From NCBI GenBank assembly GCA_029261925.1, contig JAJDAJ010000054.1, positions 1 through 64,000 of the forward strand: a stretch of 64,000 nucleotides of DNA, written 5' to 3'. Below are positions 28,834 through 37,975 of this stretch, piece after piece. Positions within the stretch are counted from its first letter, which is position 1, and the number at the start of each line of letters is the position of its first letter. The notes below the pieces were generated by a model. The model made no database searches. It had not been told where the DNA came from and was given only the letters and a program-made list of their open reading frames with translations. This DNA is from Deltaproteobacteria bacterium. Its GTDB lineage: Bacteria > Myxococcota_A > UBA9160 > SZUA-336. A program made the translations under genes and the position numbers.

Positions 28834-29631
28834 CTAGTCCCGGTCGGCGAACTCGATGCTGCGGAACTCCGGGCGCGGCGACGAGGTGCGCGCCGACACG
28901 GCGCCGTCCACGCACCACGCCGCGCCGTTGACATAGCTGGCGTCGTCGGAGCAGAGGAACGCGATCACCGCGGCGATCTCGTCCGGACGCCCCAGCCGAC
29001 CCTGCGGGATCTGGCGCTCGAAGGTCTCGCGGCTCGCGATCGTGTCCAGCCAGCCGCGCAGGGAGTCGGTCTCGATGGGCCCCGGCAGCACGCAGCACAC
29101 GCGGATGCCCGCCGCGGCGTTCTCGACGGCGGCGGTGCGGGTCAGGTTGACCACGGCCGCCTTGGCCGCGCCGTACGCGCCGAGCCCGACCTCGCCGCCG
29201 AGCGCGGCACCCGACGACACGTTCACGATCACCCCGCGGCCCGCCGGGCGCATCACCCGCAGCGCCGCCCGCAGCCCGCGGAAGGTGCCGTCGAGCGTGC
29301 CGCTCATGACCTCCCGCCAGCCCTCGTCGTCCACGTCGGCCAGCGCTCCGCCCCCCACGATGGCGGCATTGTTGACCAGGCCATCGAGCCGGCCGTGGCG
29401 CGCCAGCGCTGCATCCACCGCTCGGTCGAAGGCCCCGGGGTCGCGGATGTCGAGCACGCCGGCGCGGGCGGCCGCCCCCGCAGCCGTCGCGGTGGCCCGC
29501 GCAGCCTCCGGGTCGACATCGGTGACCTCCACCCGGGCTCCCGCACCCGCCAGCCGCAGCGCCGTGGCCCGACCGATCCCCGCCCCCGCGCCGGTCACCA
29601 GGAACACCCGATCCTCGAGCCCGCCGGGCAT
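28834..29631 (-). CDS. Short-chain dehydrogenase/reductase
   Basis: 265 aa from an ATG with a GGAGG site seven bases upstream. Classical SDR: TGxxxGIG in VTGAGAGIGRA, NNAAIVGGGAL, Ser in VNVSSGAAL and Tyr-x3-Lys in GAYGAAKAAVVNLT, then VLPGPIETD. NAD(P)-dependent oxidation or reduction of an alcohol/ketone; substrate unknown. Convergent with the methyltransferase gene and divergent from cysQ, sharing the palindrome at 29667-29680. Confidence 0.88.
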   Translation of the reverse strand: MPGGLEDRVFLVTGAGAGIGRATALRLAGAGARVEVTDVDPEAARATATAAGAAARAGVLDIRDPGAFDRAVDAALARHGRLDGLVNNAAIVGGGALADVDDEGWREVMSGTLDGTFRGLRAALRVMRPAGRGVIVNVSSGAALGGEVGLGAYGAAKAAVVNLTRTAAVENAAAGIRVCCVLPGPIETDSLRGWLDTIASRETFERQIPQGRLGRPDEIAAVIAFLCSDDASYVNGAAWCVDGAVSARTSSPRPEFRSIEFADRD

Positions 29632-29665
29632 GTCCGGTCCTCCATGAATGCGGCCGACAGCGGGC

Positions 29666-29693
29666 TTGACAGCGCTGTCAGCATCTTTACGAT
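29666..29693 (+). promoter_or_regulatory. Promoter of cysQ-cysD-cysNC
   Basis: Perfect -35 TTGACA (29666-29671), a 16-bp spacer and TACGAT (29688-29693). Predicted start near 29700, 40 nt before the cysQ ATG, which has its own GGAGG site. The -35 is covered by the palindrome described next. Confidence 0.6.
29667..29680. promoter_or_regulatory. Perfect 14-bp palindrome overlapping the -35 (operator candidate)
   Basis: TGACAGCGCTGTCA equals its own reverse complement and covers five bases of the TTGACA -35 box. Position and symmetry fit a dimeric repressor of the TetR or GntR type. It is 36 bp from the SDR start and 60 bp from the cysQ start, so it could control both. Confidence 0.6.
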
Positions 29694-29739
29694 CCGCCTC
29701 GCCGGTCCCCGCCGGGCCAGCATCCTGCCGGAGGATCGC

Positions 29740-30768
29740 ATGACCGACCCCCGCCTGCGTGCCGCGCAGCAGGCCGTGTCCGACGCGTGTCGCGTCTGCC
29801 GCCACGTCCAGGGCGAGATCGCGGAGCTGCGCGCCGAGCTCAAGGACGATCGCAGTCCCGTGACCGTCGCCGACTGGGCCAGCCAGGCCGTGGTGGTGAT
29901 GCGCCTGCGCGAGCTGCTCGGCGACGAGGTCGTGATCGGCGAGGAGGACGCCAGCGCGCTGCGCGACGACCGCGCCAGCGGTCTGCGCGAGCACGTGCTC
30001 GAGAGCGTGCGCCTGGTGCGGCCCGACGCCGGGCTCGACGAGGTGCTCGACGCGATCGGCTGGGCCGGTCCGACCTCCGACGAGGCCGGATCGCGCGCCT
30101 TCTGGACGCTGGATCCGATCGACGGCACCAAGGGCTTCCTGCGCGGCGAGCAGTACGCCGTGAGCCTGGGCTGGATCGAGGACGGCCAGCCGCGCGTCGG
30201 CGCGCTCGGCTGCCCGAACCTGTCGCCCGACTTCGCACGACCCTTCGACGATCCCGATGCGCACGGGCTGATCTTCTCCGCCGTCCACGACACCGGCGTG
30301 GTCGAGGTCCCTGCCGACCGGCCGGAGGCCGACCCGGTGCCGCTGCGGCGCCTCGAGCGCATCGACGGCGACGCCGCGCGCATCTGCCAGAGCGTGGAGA
30401 AGGCGCACACCAACCGGAGCTCCACGCAGCAGGTACTCGACCACCTCGGAATCGAGACCACTCCCGCCCGGCTCGACAGCCAGGCCAAGTACGCCGTCGT
30501 CGCCCGGCGTCAGGCGGATGCCTACATGCGCATGCCGTCGAGCCCCGGGTACATCGAGCGAATCTGGGACCACGCCGCGGGCTCCCTGGTCGCGCAGGAA
30601 GCCGGCGCCACGGTGACGGACATCCGCGGACGCCGGCTCGACTTCGGGCAGGGGCGGGGCCTCGAGAAGAACCTGGGTGTGGTCTGCGCGGCGCCAGCGC
30701 TGCACGGACCGCTGATCGGAGCCATCGCGGAGCTCGGGCTCGACGAGCCCGCCGGAGAGAGCAAATGA
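29740..30768 (+). CDS. cysQ: 3'(2'),5'-bisphosphate nucleotidase
   Basis: 342 aa. Lithium-sensitive phosphatase family: VTVADWASQ and VIGEEDAS (metal ligands), [20 protein letters not shown] (DPIDGT core) and [22 protein letters not shown]. Longer than E. coli CysQ (246 aa) and closer in length to Hal2-type enzymes. Hydrolyses 3'-phosphoadenosine 5'-phosphate (PAP) left by sulfotransferases and PAPS reduction. First gene of the operon, overlapping cysD by 4 bp. Confidence 0.92.
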   Translation: MTDPRLRAAQQAVSDACRVCRHVQGEIAELRAELKDDRSPVTVADWASQAVVVMRLRELLGDEVVIGEEDASALRDDRASGLREHVLESVRLVRPDAGLDEVLDAIGWAGPTSDEAGSRAFWTLDPIDGTKGFLRGEQYAVSLGWIEDGQPRVGALGCPNLSPDFARPFDDPDAHGLIFSAVHDTGVVEVPADRPEADPVPLRRLERIDGDAARICQSVEKAHTNRSSTQQVLDHLGIETTPARLDSQAKYAVVARRQADAYMRMPSSPGYIERIWDHAAGSLVAQEAGATVTDIRGRRLDFGQGRGLEKNLGVVCAAPALHGPLIGAIAELGLDEPAGESK

Positions 30769-31673
30769 GCAGCTACAACCTGACCCACCTCAAGCAGCTC
30801 GAGGCGGAGTCGATCCACATCATGCGTGAGGTCGTCGCCGAGTTCAGCAACCCGGTGATGCTGTACTCGATCGGCAAGGACTCCTCGGTTCTCGCCCACC
30901 TGGCCCGCAAGGCCTTCCACCCGGCTCCGCCGCCGTTCCCGCTGCTCCACGTCGACACGACGTTCAAGTTCCAGGACATGTACCGGTTCCGGGACAGCTA
31001 CGCGAAGGAGCACGACCTCAAGCTGATCGTGCACACCAACCAGCAGGGCGTGAAGGACGGCATCAACCCGTTCGACCATGGCTCGAGTGCGTACACGAAC
31101 ATCATGAAGACGCAGGCGCTGCTCCAGGCGCTCGGACAGGGCGCCTACGACGCGGCGTTCGGGGGCGCGCGACGCGACGAGGAGAAGTCCCGCGCCAAGG
31201 AGCGCGTGTACTCCTTCCGCGACTCCAACCACCAGTGGGACCCGAAGAACCAGCGCCCCGAGCTCTGGAGCCTGTACAACGGCCGCGTCAAGAAGGGCGA
31301 GTCGATCCGGGTCTTCCCGATGTCGAACTGGACCGAGCTCGACGTCTGGCAGTACATCTACCTGGAGGACATCCCGATCGTGCCGCTGTACCTGGCGGCC
31401 GAGCGACCCGTGGTCGAGCGCGAGGGCAACCTGATCATGGTGGACGACGACCGCCTGCCGCTGCACCCCGGCGAGAAGCCGCAGATGCGCAAGGTCCGCT
31501 TCCGCACGCTGGGCTGCTACCCGCTCTCGGGCGCGATCGAGTCCGAAGCCGATACGCTGCCGAAGATCATCCAGGAGATGCTGCTGACCAAGGTCTCCGA
31601 GCGCCAGGGTCGAGTCATCGACTACGACGAGGTGGCCTCGATGGAGCGCAAGAAGCGCGAGGGGTACTTCTAG
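30765..31673 (+). CDS. cysD: Sulfate adenylyltransferase subunit 2
   Basis: 302 aa. PP-loop [17 protein letters not shown] near residue 30, [16 protein letters not shown], and [12 protein letters not shown]; standard CysD length and ending ([10 protein letters not shown]). With the CysN GTPase it makes adenosine 5'-phosphosulfate from sulfate and ATP in the cytoplasm. The cysNC start overlaps its stop by one base. Confidence 0.97.
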   Translation: MSSYNLTHLKQLEAESIHIMREVVAEFSNPVMLYSIGKDSSVLAHLARKAFHPAPPPFPLLHVDTTFKFQDMYRFRDSYAKEHDLKLIVHTNQQGVKDGINPFDHGSSAYTNIMKTQALLQALGQGAYDAAFGGARRDEEKSRAKERVYSFRDSNHQWDPKNQRPELWSLYNGRVKKGESIRVFPMSNWTELDVWQYIYLEDIPIVPLYLAAERPVVEREGNLIMVDDDRLPLHPGEKPQMRKVRFRTLGCYPLSGAIESEADTLPKIIQEMLLTKVSERQGRVIDYDEVASMERKKREGYF

Positions 31674-33601
31674 TGGAGATCGTGGAGCAGGAGCTGATCG
31701 AGCGCGACATCGAGGCGTACCTGTCGCGGCACGAGCACAAGGAGCTGCTGCGCTTCCTGACCTGCGGGAGCGTCGACGACGGCAAGAGCACCCTGATCGG
31801 GCGCCTGCTGCACGACACGAAGCTGATCTACGAGGACCAGCTGGCCGCGATCCAGCGCGACAGTGCGCGCGAGGGGTCCTCGGGCGGCGAGGTCGACCTG
31901 GCCCTGCTGGTGGACGGCCTGCAGGCCGAGCGCGAGCAGGGCATCACGATCGACGTGGCCTACCGCTACTTCTCGACCGAGAAGCGCAAGTTCATCATCG
32001 CGGACACCCCGGGCCACGAGCAGTACACGCGCAACATGGCCACGGGGGCCTCCACCTGCGACCTGGCGATCATCCTGATCGACGCGCGGCACGGCGTGCT
32101 GCCGCAGACCAAGCGGCACAGCTTCATCGTGTCGCTGCTCGGGATCCGTCACGTGGTCGTCGCGATCAACAAGATGGACCTGGTGGGCCACGACGAGGAG
32201 GTCTACGACCGCATCCGCCGGGACTACCTGGAGTTCGCGGCGCGCCTCGAGATCCCCGACGTGCGCTTCTTTCCGATCTCCGCACTCGAGGGCGACAACG
32301 TTGTCGAGCCCAGCACGAAGATGGACTGGTACAAGCAGGGCCCGCTGCTGTCCTACCTGGAGACCGTGCACATCGGCTCCGACCGGAACATGATCGACCT
32401 CCGGCTGCCCGTGCAGTACGTGATCCGCCCCGACCTGAACTTCCGCGGGTACGCCGGCACGGTCGCCTCGGGCATCGTTCGCCCGGGAGACGAGATCCAG
32501 GCGCTGCCCAGCGGCGTGCGCAGCCGGGTCAAGGGGGTCCACACCTTCGACGGTCCCCTCGACGAGGCCTTCCCGCCGCTGGCGGTGGCGGTCACGCTCG
32601 AGGACGAGATCGACGTGAGTCGCGGCGACATGCTCGTGCATCCCGGCAACCAGCCGCGCGTGGGCCGCGACATCGAGGCCATGCTGGTCTGGATGGGCCA
32701 GGAGCCCATGAAGCCCGGGCACCCCTACTTCATCAAGCACGCCACGAGCATGATCGGCGGCAGCATCAGCGAGCTGCGCTACCGCGTCGACGTGAACACG
32801 CTCCACCGCGAGCCGGCCCAGGAGCTCCAGCTCAACGAGGTCGGCCGCGTGCGGGTCGCCCTGAGCCGCGCGATCGCGTACGACCCGTACCGCAAGAATC
32901 GCGTCACCGGGGCGTTCATCGTCATCGACCGCGTCACCAACGGGACCGTGGGCGCCGGGATGATCGTGGACCGGGGCGCCGACGTGAGCGGCTGGGACGC
33001 CGAGCCGGCGGGCGAGCTGGCCGAGCACTTCAGCCCGGTCAGCCAGGCGGAGCGCGAGGAGCGCTACGGCCAGCGCGCCGCCACCGTGCTGCTGACGGGC
33101 CTGACGGGCGCCGGCAAGACCACGATCGCTCACCAGCTCGAGCGCCGGCTCTTCGACGCGGGCCGGCACGTCACCGTGCTCGACGGCGAGAACCTGCGCC
33201 GGGGCATCAGCCGTGACCTGGGCTTCAGCGGCCGGGAGCGCTCCGAGAACATGCGCCGCGCCGCGGAGCTGGCGCGCGTCCTCAACGAGTCCGGAGCGAT
33301 CTGCATTTGCGCGATGACCGCCCCCGACGCGGGGGTGCGCGGCCTGGCGCGCGAGCGCGTGGGCGCGGAGCGCTGGATCGAGATCCACCTCGACGCGCCG
33401 CTGGAGGTCTGCCGGGCCCGGGCGCCGGAGATCTACGCCCGCGCCGACGCCGGCGAGATCGCCTCGCTGCCCGGCCTGAGCGGGCCCTACGAGGCACCCG
33501 GAGAGCCGGACCTGCGTCTCGCGACCGACCAGCAGCCGGTGGATGCCTGCGTGGACGCCATCGTCCGGGTCCTCCAGCGGCGCGGGGTCATCGAGGGCTA
33601 G
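31673..33601 (+). CDS. cysNC: Sulfate adenylyltransferase subunit 1 / APS kinase fusion
   Basis: 642 aa, GTG start preceded by GAGGGG. N-terminal EF-Tu-like GTPase with [27 protein letters not shown] and NKMDLVGH; beta-barrel domains follow to about 440. C-terminal APS kinase domain (about 460-642) has [11 protein letters not shown] and [17 protein letters not shown]. It converts sulfate to PAPS. The kinase half departs from classical CysC: the RDxKGLY stretch reads RAPEIY and the FISPYR stretch reads [11 protein letters not shown]. It belongs to a divergent CysC-like branch, so kinase activity is likely but not certain. Confidence 0.92.
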   Translation: MEIVEQELIERDIEAYLSRHEHKELLRFLTCGSVDDGKSTLIGRLLHDTKLIYEDQLAAIQRDSAREGSSGGEVDLALLVDGLQAEREQGITIDVAYRYFSTEKRKFIIADTPGHEQYTRNMATGASTCDLAIILIDARHGVLPQTKRHSFIVSLLGIRHVVVAINKMDLVGHDEEVYDRIRRDYLEFAARLEIPDVRFFPISALEGDNVVEPSTKMDWYKQGPLLSYLETVHIGSDRNMIDLRLPVQYVIRPDLNFRGYAGTVASGIVRPGDEIQALPSGVRSRVKGVHTFDGPLDEAFPPLAVAVTLEDEIDVSRGDMLVHPGNQPRVGRDIEAMLVWMGQEPMKPGHPYFIKHATSMIGGSISELRYRVDVNTLHREPAQELQLNEVGRVRVALSRAIAYDPYRKNRVTGAFIVIDRVTNGTVGAGMIVDRGADVSGWDAEPAGELAEHFSPVSQAEREERYGQRAATVLLTGLTGAGKTTIAHQLERRLFDAGRHVTVLDGENLRRGISRDLGFSGRERSENMRRAAELARVLNESGAICICAMTAPDAGVRGLARERVGAERWIEIHLDAPLEVCRARAPEIYARADAGEIASLPGLSGPYEAPGEPDLRLATDQQPVDACVDAIVRVLQRRGVIEG

Positions 33602-33666
33602 CCACCGGCGATCCCGGAGCTACCGTCAAGCGAATTCCGGCGGCGCCCGATGCGTCGCTCCAGACG

Positions 33667-34635
33667 ATGGCCCCGGATCGCCCGCAACGCGCAGCCCAGC
33701 CCGTCGGCTCCAAGGCCGGCTTCACCATGGTGGAGCTGCTGGTCGCCGTGGTGCTCATGAGCGTCCTGCTGGTCATGGTGCTCGCCCTGTTCCGCTTCCT
33801 GCAGGATTCCGCCGAGCGCATCGACGGCGGGCGCCACCGCGAGCGCGCCGCGCGGATCGTCCTGGACCGCCTCGAGCAGGAGCTCACCGGCGCCATGCTG
33901 GTGCGCCGCGCGGAGGGCTCCGACCCCCTCGCCCATCCCTGGCTCTTCTACGGGGTGGACAGCACGATCGACGGCGACGACGCCGACCAGCTCCGCTTCG
34001 TCACGCAGACCCCGCTCCGCGGGCCCGGAGAGCGCTTCGGGCGAGGTGTGCGCCTGGTCACCTACGCGCTCGACCTCGACACCGAGGGACGACGGGTGCT
34101 CCTGCGGCGCGAGGAGCCCCTGCCCGACCAGCTCGAGAAGGCAATCGACGTGAACGACGCCCAGGTCGTCGCCCGCGACGTCCACAGCTTCGATCTCGCC
34201 TACGCCGGCAGCAGCGGGGGCGACTGGGACTCCACGAGCGTCCAGCAGAGCGACCAGCTCCCCGAGGTCGTGGAGGTGCGCGTCAGCCTTCTCGAGCGCC
34301 TGCGCGACGGCCAGCTCGTGCCCGGCACCCTGGCCTATCGCACCATCGAGCTACCGACCCGCCCCGAGTACTTCGACCCACCCGACGGCAGCGGCGCCGG
34401 CGCGTGCGAGACCGGAGCGTCGGTGGCCGAGTGCCGGGAGCCGTGGCTGGCGATCATCACCCAGCTCGAAGACGCCCTCACCACGGAGGACATGGAGACC
34501 TCCTTCGCCGCCGTCACCGATGCGTGCTGGCAGAGCGACGACCCCAGCGATGAGCTGTATGACCTGCAGCTCTACATCAAGGCCAGCATCGTGTCGCTCG
34601 ACAACCCCGAGGTCCCCGACTGCCCCCTGCCCTAG
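33667..34635 (+). CDS. Type II secretion/type IV pilus minor pseudopilin, GspJ-like
   Basis: 322 aa. An unusually long leader (about 19 residues, ending SKAG) is followed by FTMVELLVAVVLMSVLLVMVLALFRFLQ, the prepilin peptidase site and hydrophobic helix with the Glu at +5. FRFLQDSAERID and the following long beta-rich domain resemble GspJ/PulJ minor pseudopilins that cap the pseudopilus. Acidic C-terminal half (about 240-322) looks lineage-specific. No other secretion genes are nearby, so it is an orphan, 65 bp after cysNC. Confidence 0.75.
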   Translation: MAPDRPQRAAQPVGSKAGFTMVELLVAVVLMSVLLVMVLALFRFLQDSAERIDGGRHRERAARIVLDRLEQELTGAMLVRRAEGSDPLAHPWLFYGVDSTIDGDDADQLRFVTQTPLRGPGERFGRGVRLVTYALDLDTEGRRVLLRREEPLPDQLEKAIDVNDAQVVARDVHSFDLAYAGSSGGDWDSTSVQQSDQLPEVVEVRVSLLERLRDGQLVPGTLAYRTIELPTRPEYFDPPDGSGAGACETGASVAECREPWLAIITQLEDALTTEDMETSFAAVTDACWQSDDPSDELYDLQLYIKASIVSLDNPEVPDCPLP

Positions 34636-34642
34636 AGGACGG

Positions 34643-35716
34643 TCAGGGGAAGACGGGCGTGGGATTCCGCGCGCAGTAGGCCGGGGCGCCGAAGATCTTC
34701 GCGTTGACGCCGAGGATGTCCGCGACGTTGCAGAGCCCGTCGTCGTTGGTGTCGCAGAGCGGCGTCTCCGCCTCGAGCTCGAAGATCACCCGGTTGATCG
34801 CCAGGATGTCGTTGACGTTCACGAACCCGTCGCCCGTCTGATCCCCACACTCGCAGTCGTTCCCGATCCCGTTCCCGTCGGCATCCAGCAGGCTGTTGCC
34901 CCCGAACTGCGGGCAGAGGTCCTCCCGGTCCACCTCTCCGTCCCCGTCCGTGTCGAACGCCGGCGTGGCGGCATCGAGATCCGCGAAGAGCCAGTTGGCG
35001 TGCGTCGCCGTCCCGTCGTAGCTCTTGCTCCAGACCCCCGTCGCCGGATCGTAGAAGAGCAGATCATCGTCGGCGTACGTGATGCCCCCGACGCTCCCGC
35101 CGGTGCCGAAGGAGGCCACCAGAGCGCCCGTGGTCGACATGAAGTGCAGCGCATCGAGGTCGTTCATGAAGTCGATGCCGAGCGCAGACGTGTCGGTGTA
35201 CAGCGTCAGCTCCTGCCCGTCCCAGCGAGCCACATCCTCGTCCGCGATGATCTGGCCATTCACGGCAATCGAGATGTCGAACGACAGGAAGATGTCACTC
35301 CCGTGCACGAAGACAGCGTCGACATCCGCCTGCGTCGGAACGCCGGCCGCCAGCCCATCAAAGATCTTCTCGTATGCCGCACCCTGGCGCCGAACCACGT
35401 CATCGTCCCGGACGAACATCATCCCGCCACCCACCGCCGGAAGGTCCACCGCGATATCGAGCGAGATCACATCGTTGCCATCGGCATCGAAAGAGTGTGC
35501 GTCGACGTCTGCAAAATGGGTCACATCCGGCAGATCGCCGACCAGGATCGGATTCACCAGGTCGTCTACGCCAATCTGGTCATCCCGCAAGTTGACGCCC
35601 GACAACTCGACCATGATGTCGGACGAGAAATCGAGGACGACGAGAGGCTCGGCTCTTGCCGCAACAGATAGACTCGTAGCCCAAGCCATCAAAAAAGCGC
35701 CCAGCGTCCGGTACAT
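34643..35716 (-). CDS. Exported protein with dockerin-type calcium repeats
   Basis: 357 aa. Signal peptide ends SLSVAARAEP. The central 25-280 region is beta-rich, Asp-rich and repetitive in type (VDAHSFDADGNDVISLDIAVDLP) and I do not recognise its fold. A thrombospondin-3-like DTDGDGEVDREDLCP element follows, then two dockerin I repeats: DQTGDGFVNVNDILAINRV and DTNDDGLCNVADILGVNAKIFG. Dockerins dock to cohesins or mark extracellular proteins. Its 5' half is visibly less GC-rich than neighbours, a hint of a different origin. Convergent with the pseudopilin gene (7-bp gap). GGAGGGC precedes the ATG. Confidence 0.75.
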   Translation of the reverse strand: MYRTLGAFLMAWATSLSVAARAEPLVVLDFSSDIMVELSGVNLRDDQIGVDDLVNPILVGDLPDVTHFADVDAHSFDADGNDVISLDIAVDLPAVGGGMMFVRDDDVVRRQGAAYEKIFDGLAAGVPTQADVDAVFVHGSDIFLSFDISIAVNGQIIADEDVARWDGQELTLYTDTSALGIDFMNDLDALHFMSTTGALVASFGTGGSVGGITYADDDLLFYDPATGVWSKSYDGTATHANWLFADLDAATPAFDTDGDGEVDREDLCPQFGGNSLLDADGNGIGNDCECGDQTGDGFVNVNDILAINRVIFELEAETPLCDTNDDGLCNVADILGVNAKIFGAPAYCARNPTPVFP

Positions 35717-35917
35717 GCCCTGCCCTCCTCAACCTGCCATCCACAGGGTACCAAGGAACGAAGAAGCGGTCCCTATGAATCACGGGTCGCGCTCCCGCCG
35801 CCGACTCCGGGCATTCCTCCCTCTTGGCCAAATGCGAGAACCCGCTGCCAGCAGGGCCCATTGACGGACAAGTTGCCAGGAGATCTCACCACCCCATCCG
35901 GGCTAGGATCGCGCGCG
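35717..35917. other. Divergent intergenic region
   Basis: 201 bp between the dockerin gene and the small membrane protein gene. Contains a TTGACG (35861-35866) and a TTGCCA (35873-35878), neither correctly spaced to the TAGGAT at 35904. Relatively AT-rich in its first 80 bp. No small gene or terminator is evident. Confidence 0.4.
35904..35909 (+). promoter_or_regulatory. Candidate -10 box (leaderless type)
   Basis: TAGGAT, then CGCGCGCG and the ATG at 35918 (8 bp away). No correctly spaced -35. Supported by recurrence of the same layout elsewhere in the window. Confidence 0.4.
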
Positions 35918-36484
35918 ATGGATCGGGGGCGGTGGAGTGTGGCGGATCGCCTGGCGGCGGGGCTGCTGGGGGTGACCGTCGCGATCGGAGTGCTGCTCCT
36001 GGCGCTCGGGCTGGGGGACGTGCCGGCGGGCGTCGGGGGTCGGGTGCATCCGACGTACGGGTCGATGATGCACGGCGCCGAGGGTGGGCTCGGGAGGCGG
36101 CCGGACCTGCTCTGGGGCGGGTGGCTCTACGGTGCGCTGCAGATCGCGTTCTTCGGGCTCTGCTGGGTGCTGGCGGTGCGCCGGGCCGGTGGGCTGGGGC
36201 GCCTGCGACGCGGAACCTGGCTCGCGTTCCTGGCCTACCAGGCCGGCTGGGCGTGGCTGGTCTACGCGTATGCGGTGTACGCGCGCGATCCGGAGGCCAC
36301 GGCGCTGGTCGGCGCGTTCCCGGTGCCGACCGCGGTGATGGTGTACGTGGTCTGGCCGCTGCCCCTGCTGTTCACCGGACTGTACCTCTGGCGGTTCACC
36401 GAGCAGATCCACACGCCCGACGATGAGCGGCGCCTGGCCGAGCTGCTGGAGCGCCACCGCACGGGACCGGGGGACCGCGCTTGA
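35918..36484 (+). CDS. Small integral membrane protein preceding a symporter
   Basis: 188 aa with four predicted membrane segments (about 12-35, 63-85, 100-122, 133-160) and a charged C-terminal tail ending LAELLERHRTGPGDRA. The start at ATG 35918 is preferred to the in-frame 35861, which adds 19 polar residues. The last codons overlap the symporter TTG start. No family recognised; tight coupling suggests an accessory subunit or regulator of the symporter, much as small subunits accompany some SSS transporters. Confidence 0.7.
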   Translation: MDRGRWSVADRLAAGLLGVTVAIGVLLLALGLGDVPAGVGGRVHPTYGSMMHGAEGGLGRRPDLLWGGWLYGALQIAFFGLCWVLAVRRAGGLGRLRRGTWLAFLAYQAGWAWLVYAYAVYARDPEATALVGAFPVPTAVMVYVVWPLPLLFTGLYLWRFTEQIHTPDDERRLAELLERHRTGPGDRA

Positions 36485-37974
36485 GCGACCGCGGCCTGAT
36501 CACGCTGGTCTGCGTGCTGGTCTACCTGGTGTTCTGCCTGGGGACCGGCGTCTGGGCGATGCGGCGCACGCACTCGAGCCGGGACTTCTTCGTGGCCGGC
36601 CGGAGCCTCGGCGTGTGGGTCAGCGGGATCGCCATCTTCTCGAGCACGCTCAGCGGCTTCGGGTTCGTGGGTGGGCCGGGTCTCACGTACAGCATGGGCA
36701 TGAGCTCGGTGTGGATGATCCTGTCCGCGATGACGGGATACACGCTCGCCTTCGCGCTGCTGGCGCGGCGTCTGCGCGTCATCTCGGAGCTCCGGGACAG
36801 CGTCTCCCTGCCCGACGTCGTCGCGGCGCGCTACGGCAGCCGGAGCGCGGGTGCACTGATGGCCGTGGCGCTGCTGGTCGGCGTGATGGGCTACCTGGCC
36901 ACGCAGATGCTGGCGATGGCCCGCGTGCTCCAGGACGTCCTGGCGGCGGTCCCGGCCATCGGAGAGCTGCACCTGGTCACCTGCGTCGCGATCTCGACGG
37001 CGGTGCTCCTGTTCTACTGTGTGACCGGCGGAGTCATCGCCGGCGTCTACACGGATCTGGTTCAGGGCGCCATGATGATCGTGGCCGCCCTGCTGGTCGT
37101 GCTCGCAGCGCAGCAGGCCGTGGACGGCGGATTCAGCGGCATGTCCGCGACGATCCTCGCGGACGATCCAGAGGCGATCGGGCCCTGGGGCACGCTGGGG
37201 ATGCTCGCCAGCATGTCGATGTTCTTCCTGTTCCTGCTGGGCAACGCGGGACAGCCCCAGGTCATCACCAAGTTCATGATGATGCGGCGGGTCTCCGACA
37301 TCCGACGCGTGCTGCCGCTGGCCGTGATCGCCTATACGCTCTCCGCGCTGCTGTGGATGCTCGTCGGGCTCTCGATGCGGGCCCTGGTGCTCCAGGGCGG
37401 CCACGACGAGCTGGGCAACCCCGACCTGGCGTCTCCGGCATTCCTGCAGGCCTTCGCCCATCCGCTGCTGGCCGGCCTGGTATTCGCGGGGCTGCTGGCC
37501 GCGATCATGTCCACCGCCGATGCCTTCCTCAACATCGGCGCGGCCGCGCTCGTCAACGACCTGCCCCGCGCGCTGCGCGGGCGCCCCCTGGAGCCGGCGC
37601 TTCCGGCCGCGCGCATCGCGACCGTGCTGATCGGCGTCCTGGCAGCGGCCTTCGCGCTCTACTCGCACTACGCGAACGAGCGGCTGCTCGCGCTGCTCGG
37701 CGTCTTCGGTGCAGCGACCTTCACGGCGGCGATCGTCCCCGCGGTCGCGATCGGCTTCAACTGGCGCCGCGCCACGGGGACCGCCGCGAGCGTCTCGATC
37801 GGGGCCAGCGTCGTGATCAACCTGGGCATCGAGATCGCCGACGTGACCCTGCCTTACGGCATCCACGGCGGGATCCCCGCACTGATCGTCTCGCTGGTCC
37901 TGTTCCTGGGGATCTCGCTGATGTCGCCCCCGCCGCGCCTCGATCCGGACATCGAGGCGGCGCTGGAGCTCTGA
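36481..37974 (+). CDS. Sodium:solute symporter family protein
   Basis: 497 aa, TTG start overlapping the previous stop (TTGA). About 13 membrane helices; SSS-family features include FVAGRSLGVWVSGIAIFSSTLSGFGFVGGPG, YGSRSAGALMAV, and VTGGVIAGVYTDLVQGAMMI in the fifth-sixth helix region. Imports a solute with Na+ at the inner membrane; the substrate (sugar, organic acid or amino acid) is not readable. Followed directly by the oxidoreductase gene. Confidence 0.88.
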   Translation: MSDRGLITLVCVLVYLVFCLGTGVWAMRRTHSSRDFFVAGRSLGVWVSGIAIFSSTLSGFGFVGGPGLTYSMGMSSVWMILSAMTGYTLAFALLARRLRVISELRDSVSLPDVVAARYGSRSAGALMAVALLVGVMGYLATQMLAMARVLQDVLAAVPAIGELHLVTCVAISTAVLLFYCVTGGVIAGVYTDLVQGAMMIVAALLVVLAAQQAVDGGFSGMSATILADDPEAIGPWGTLGMLASMSMFFLFLLGNAGQPQVITKFMMMRRVSDIRRVLPLAVIAYTLSALLWMLVGLSMRALVLQGGHDELGNPDLASPAFLQAFAHPLLAGLVFAGLLAAIMSTADAFLNIGAAALVNDLPRALRGRPLEPALPAARIATVLIGVLAAAFALYSHYANERLLALLGVFGAATFTAAIVPAVAIGFNWRRATGTAASVSIGASVVINLGIEIADVTLPYGIHGGIPALIVSLVLFLGISLMSPPPRLDPDIEAALEL

Positions 37975-37975
37975 G

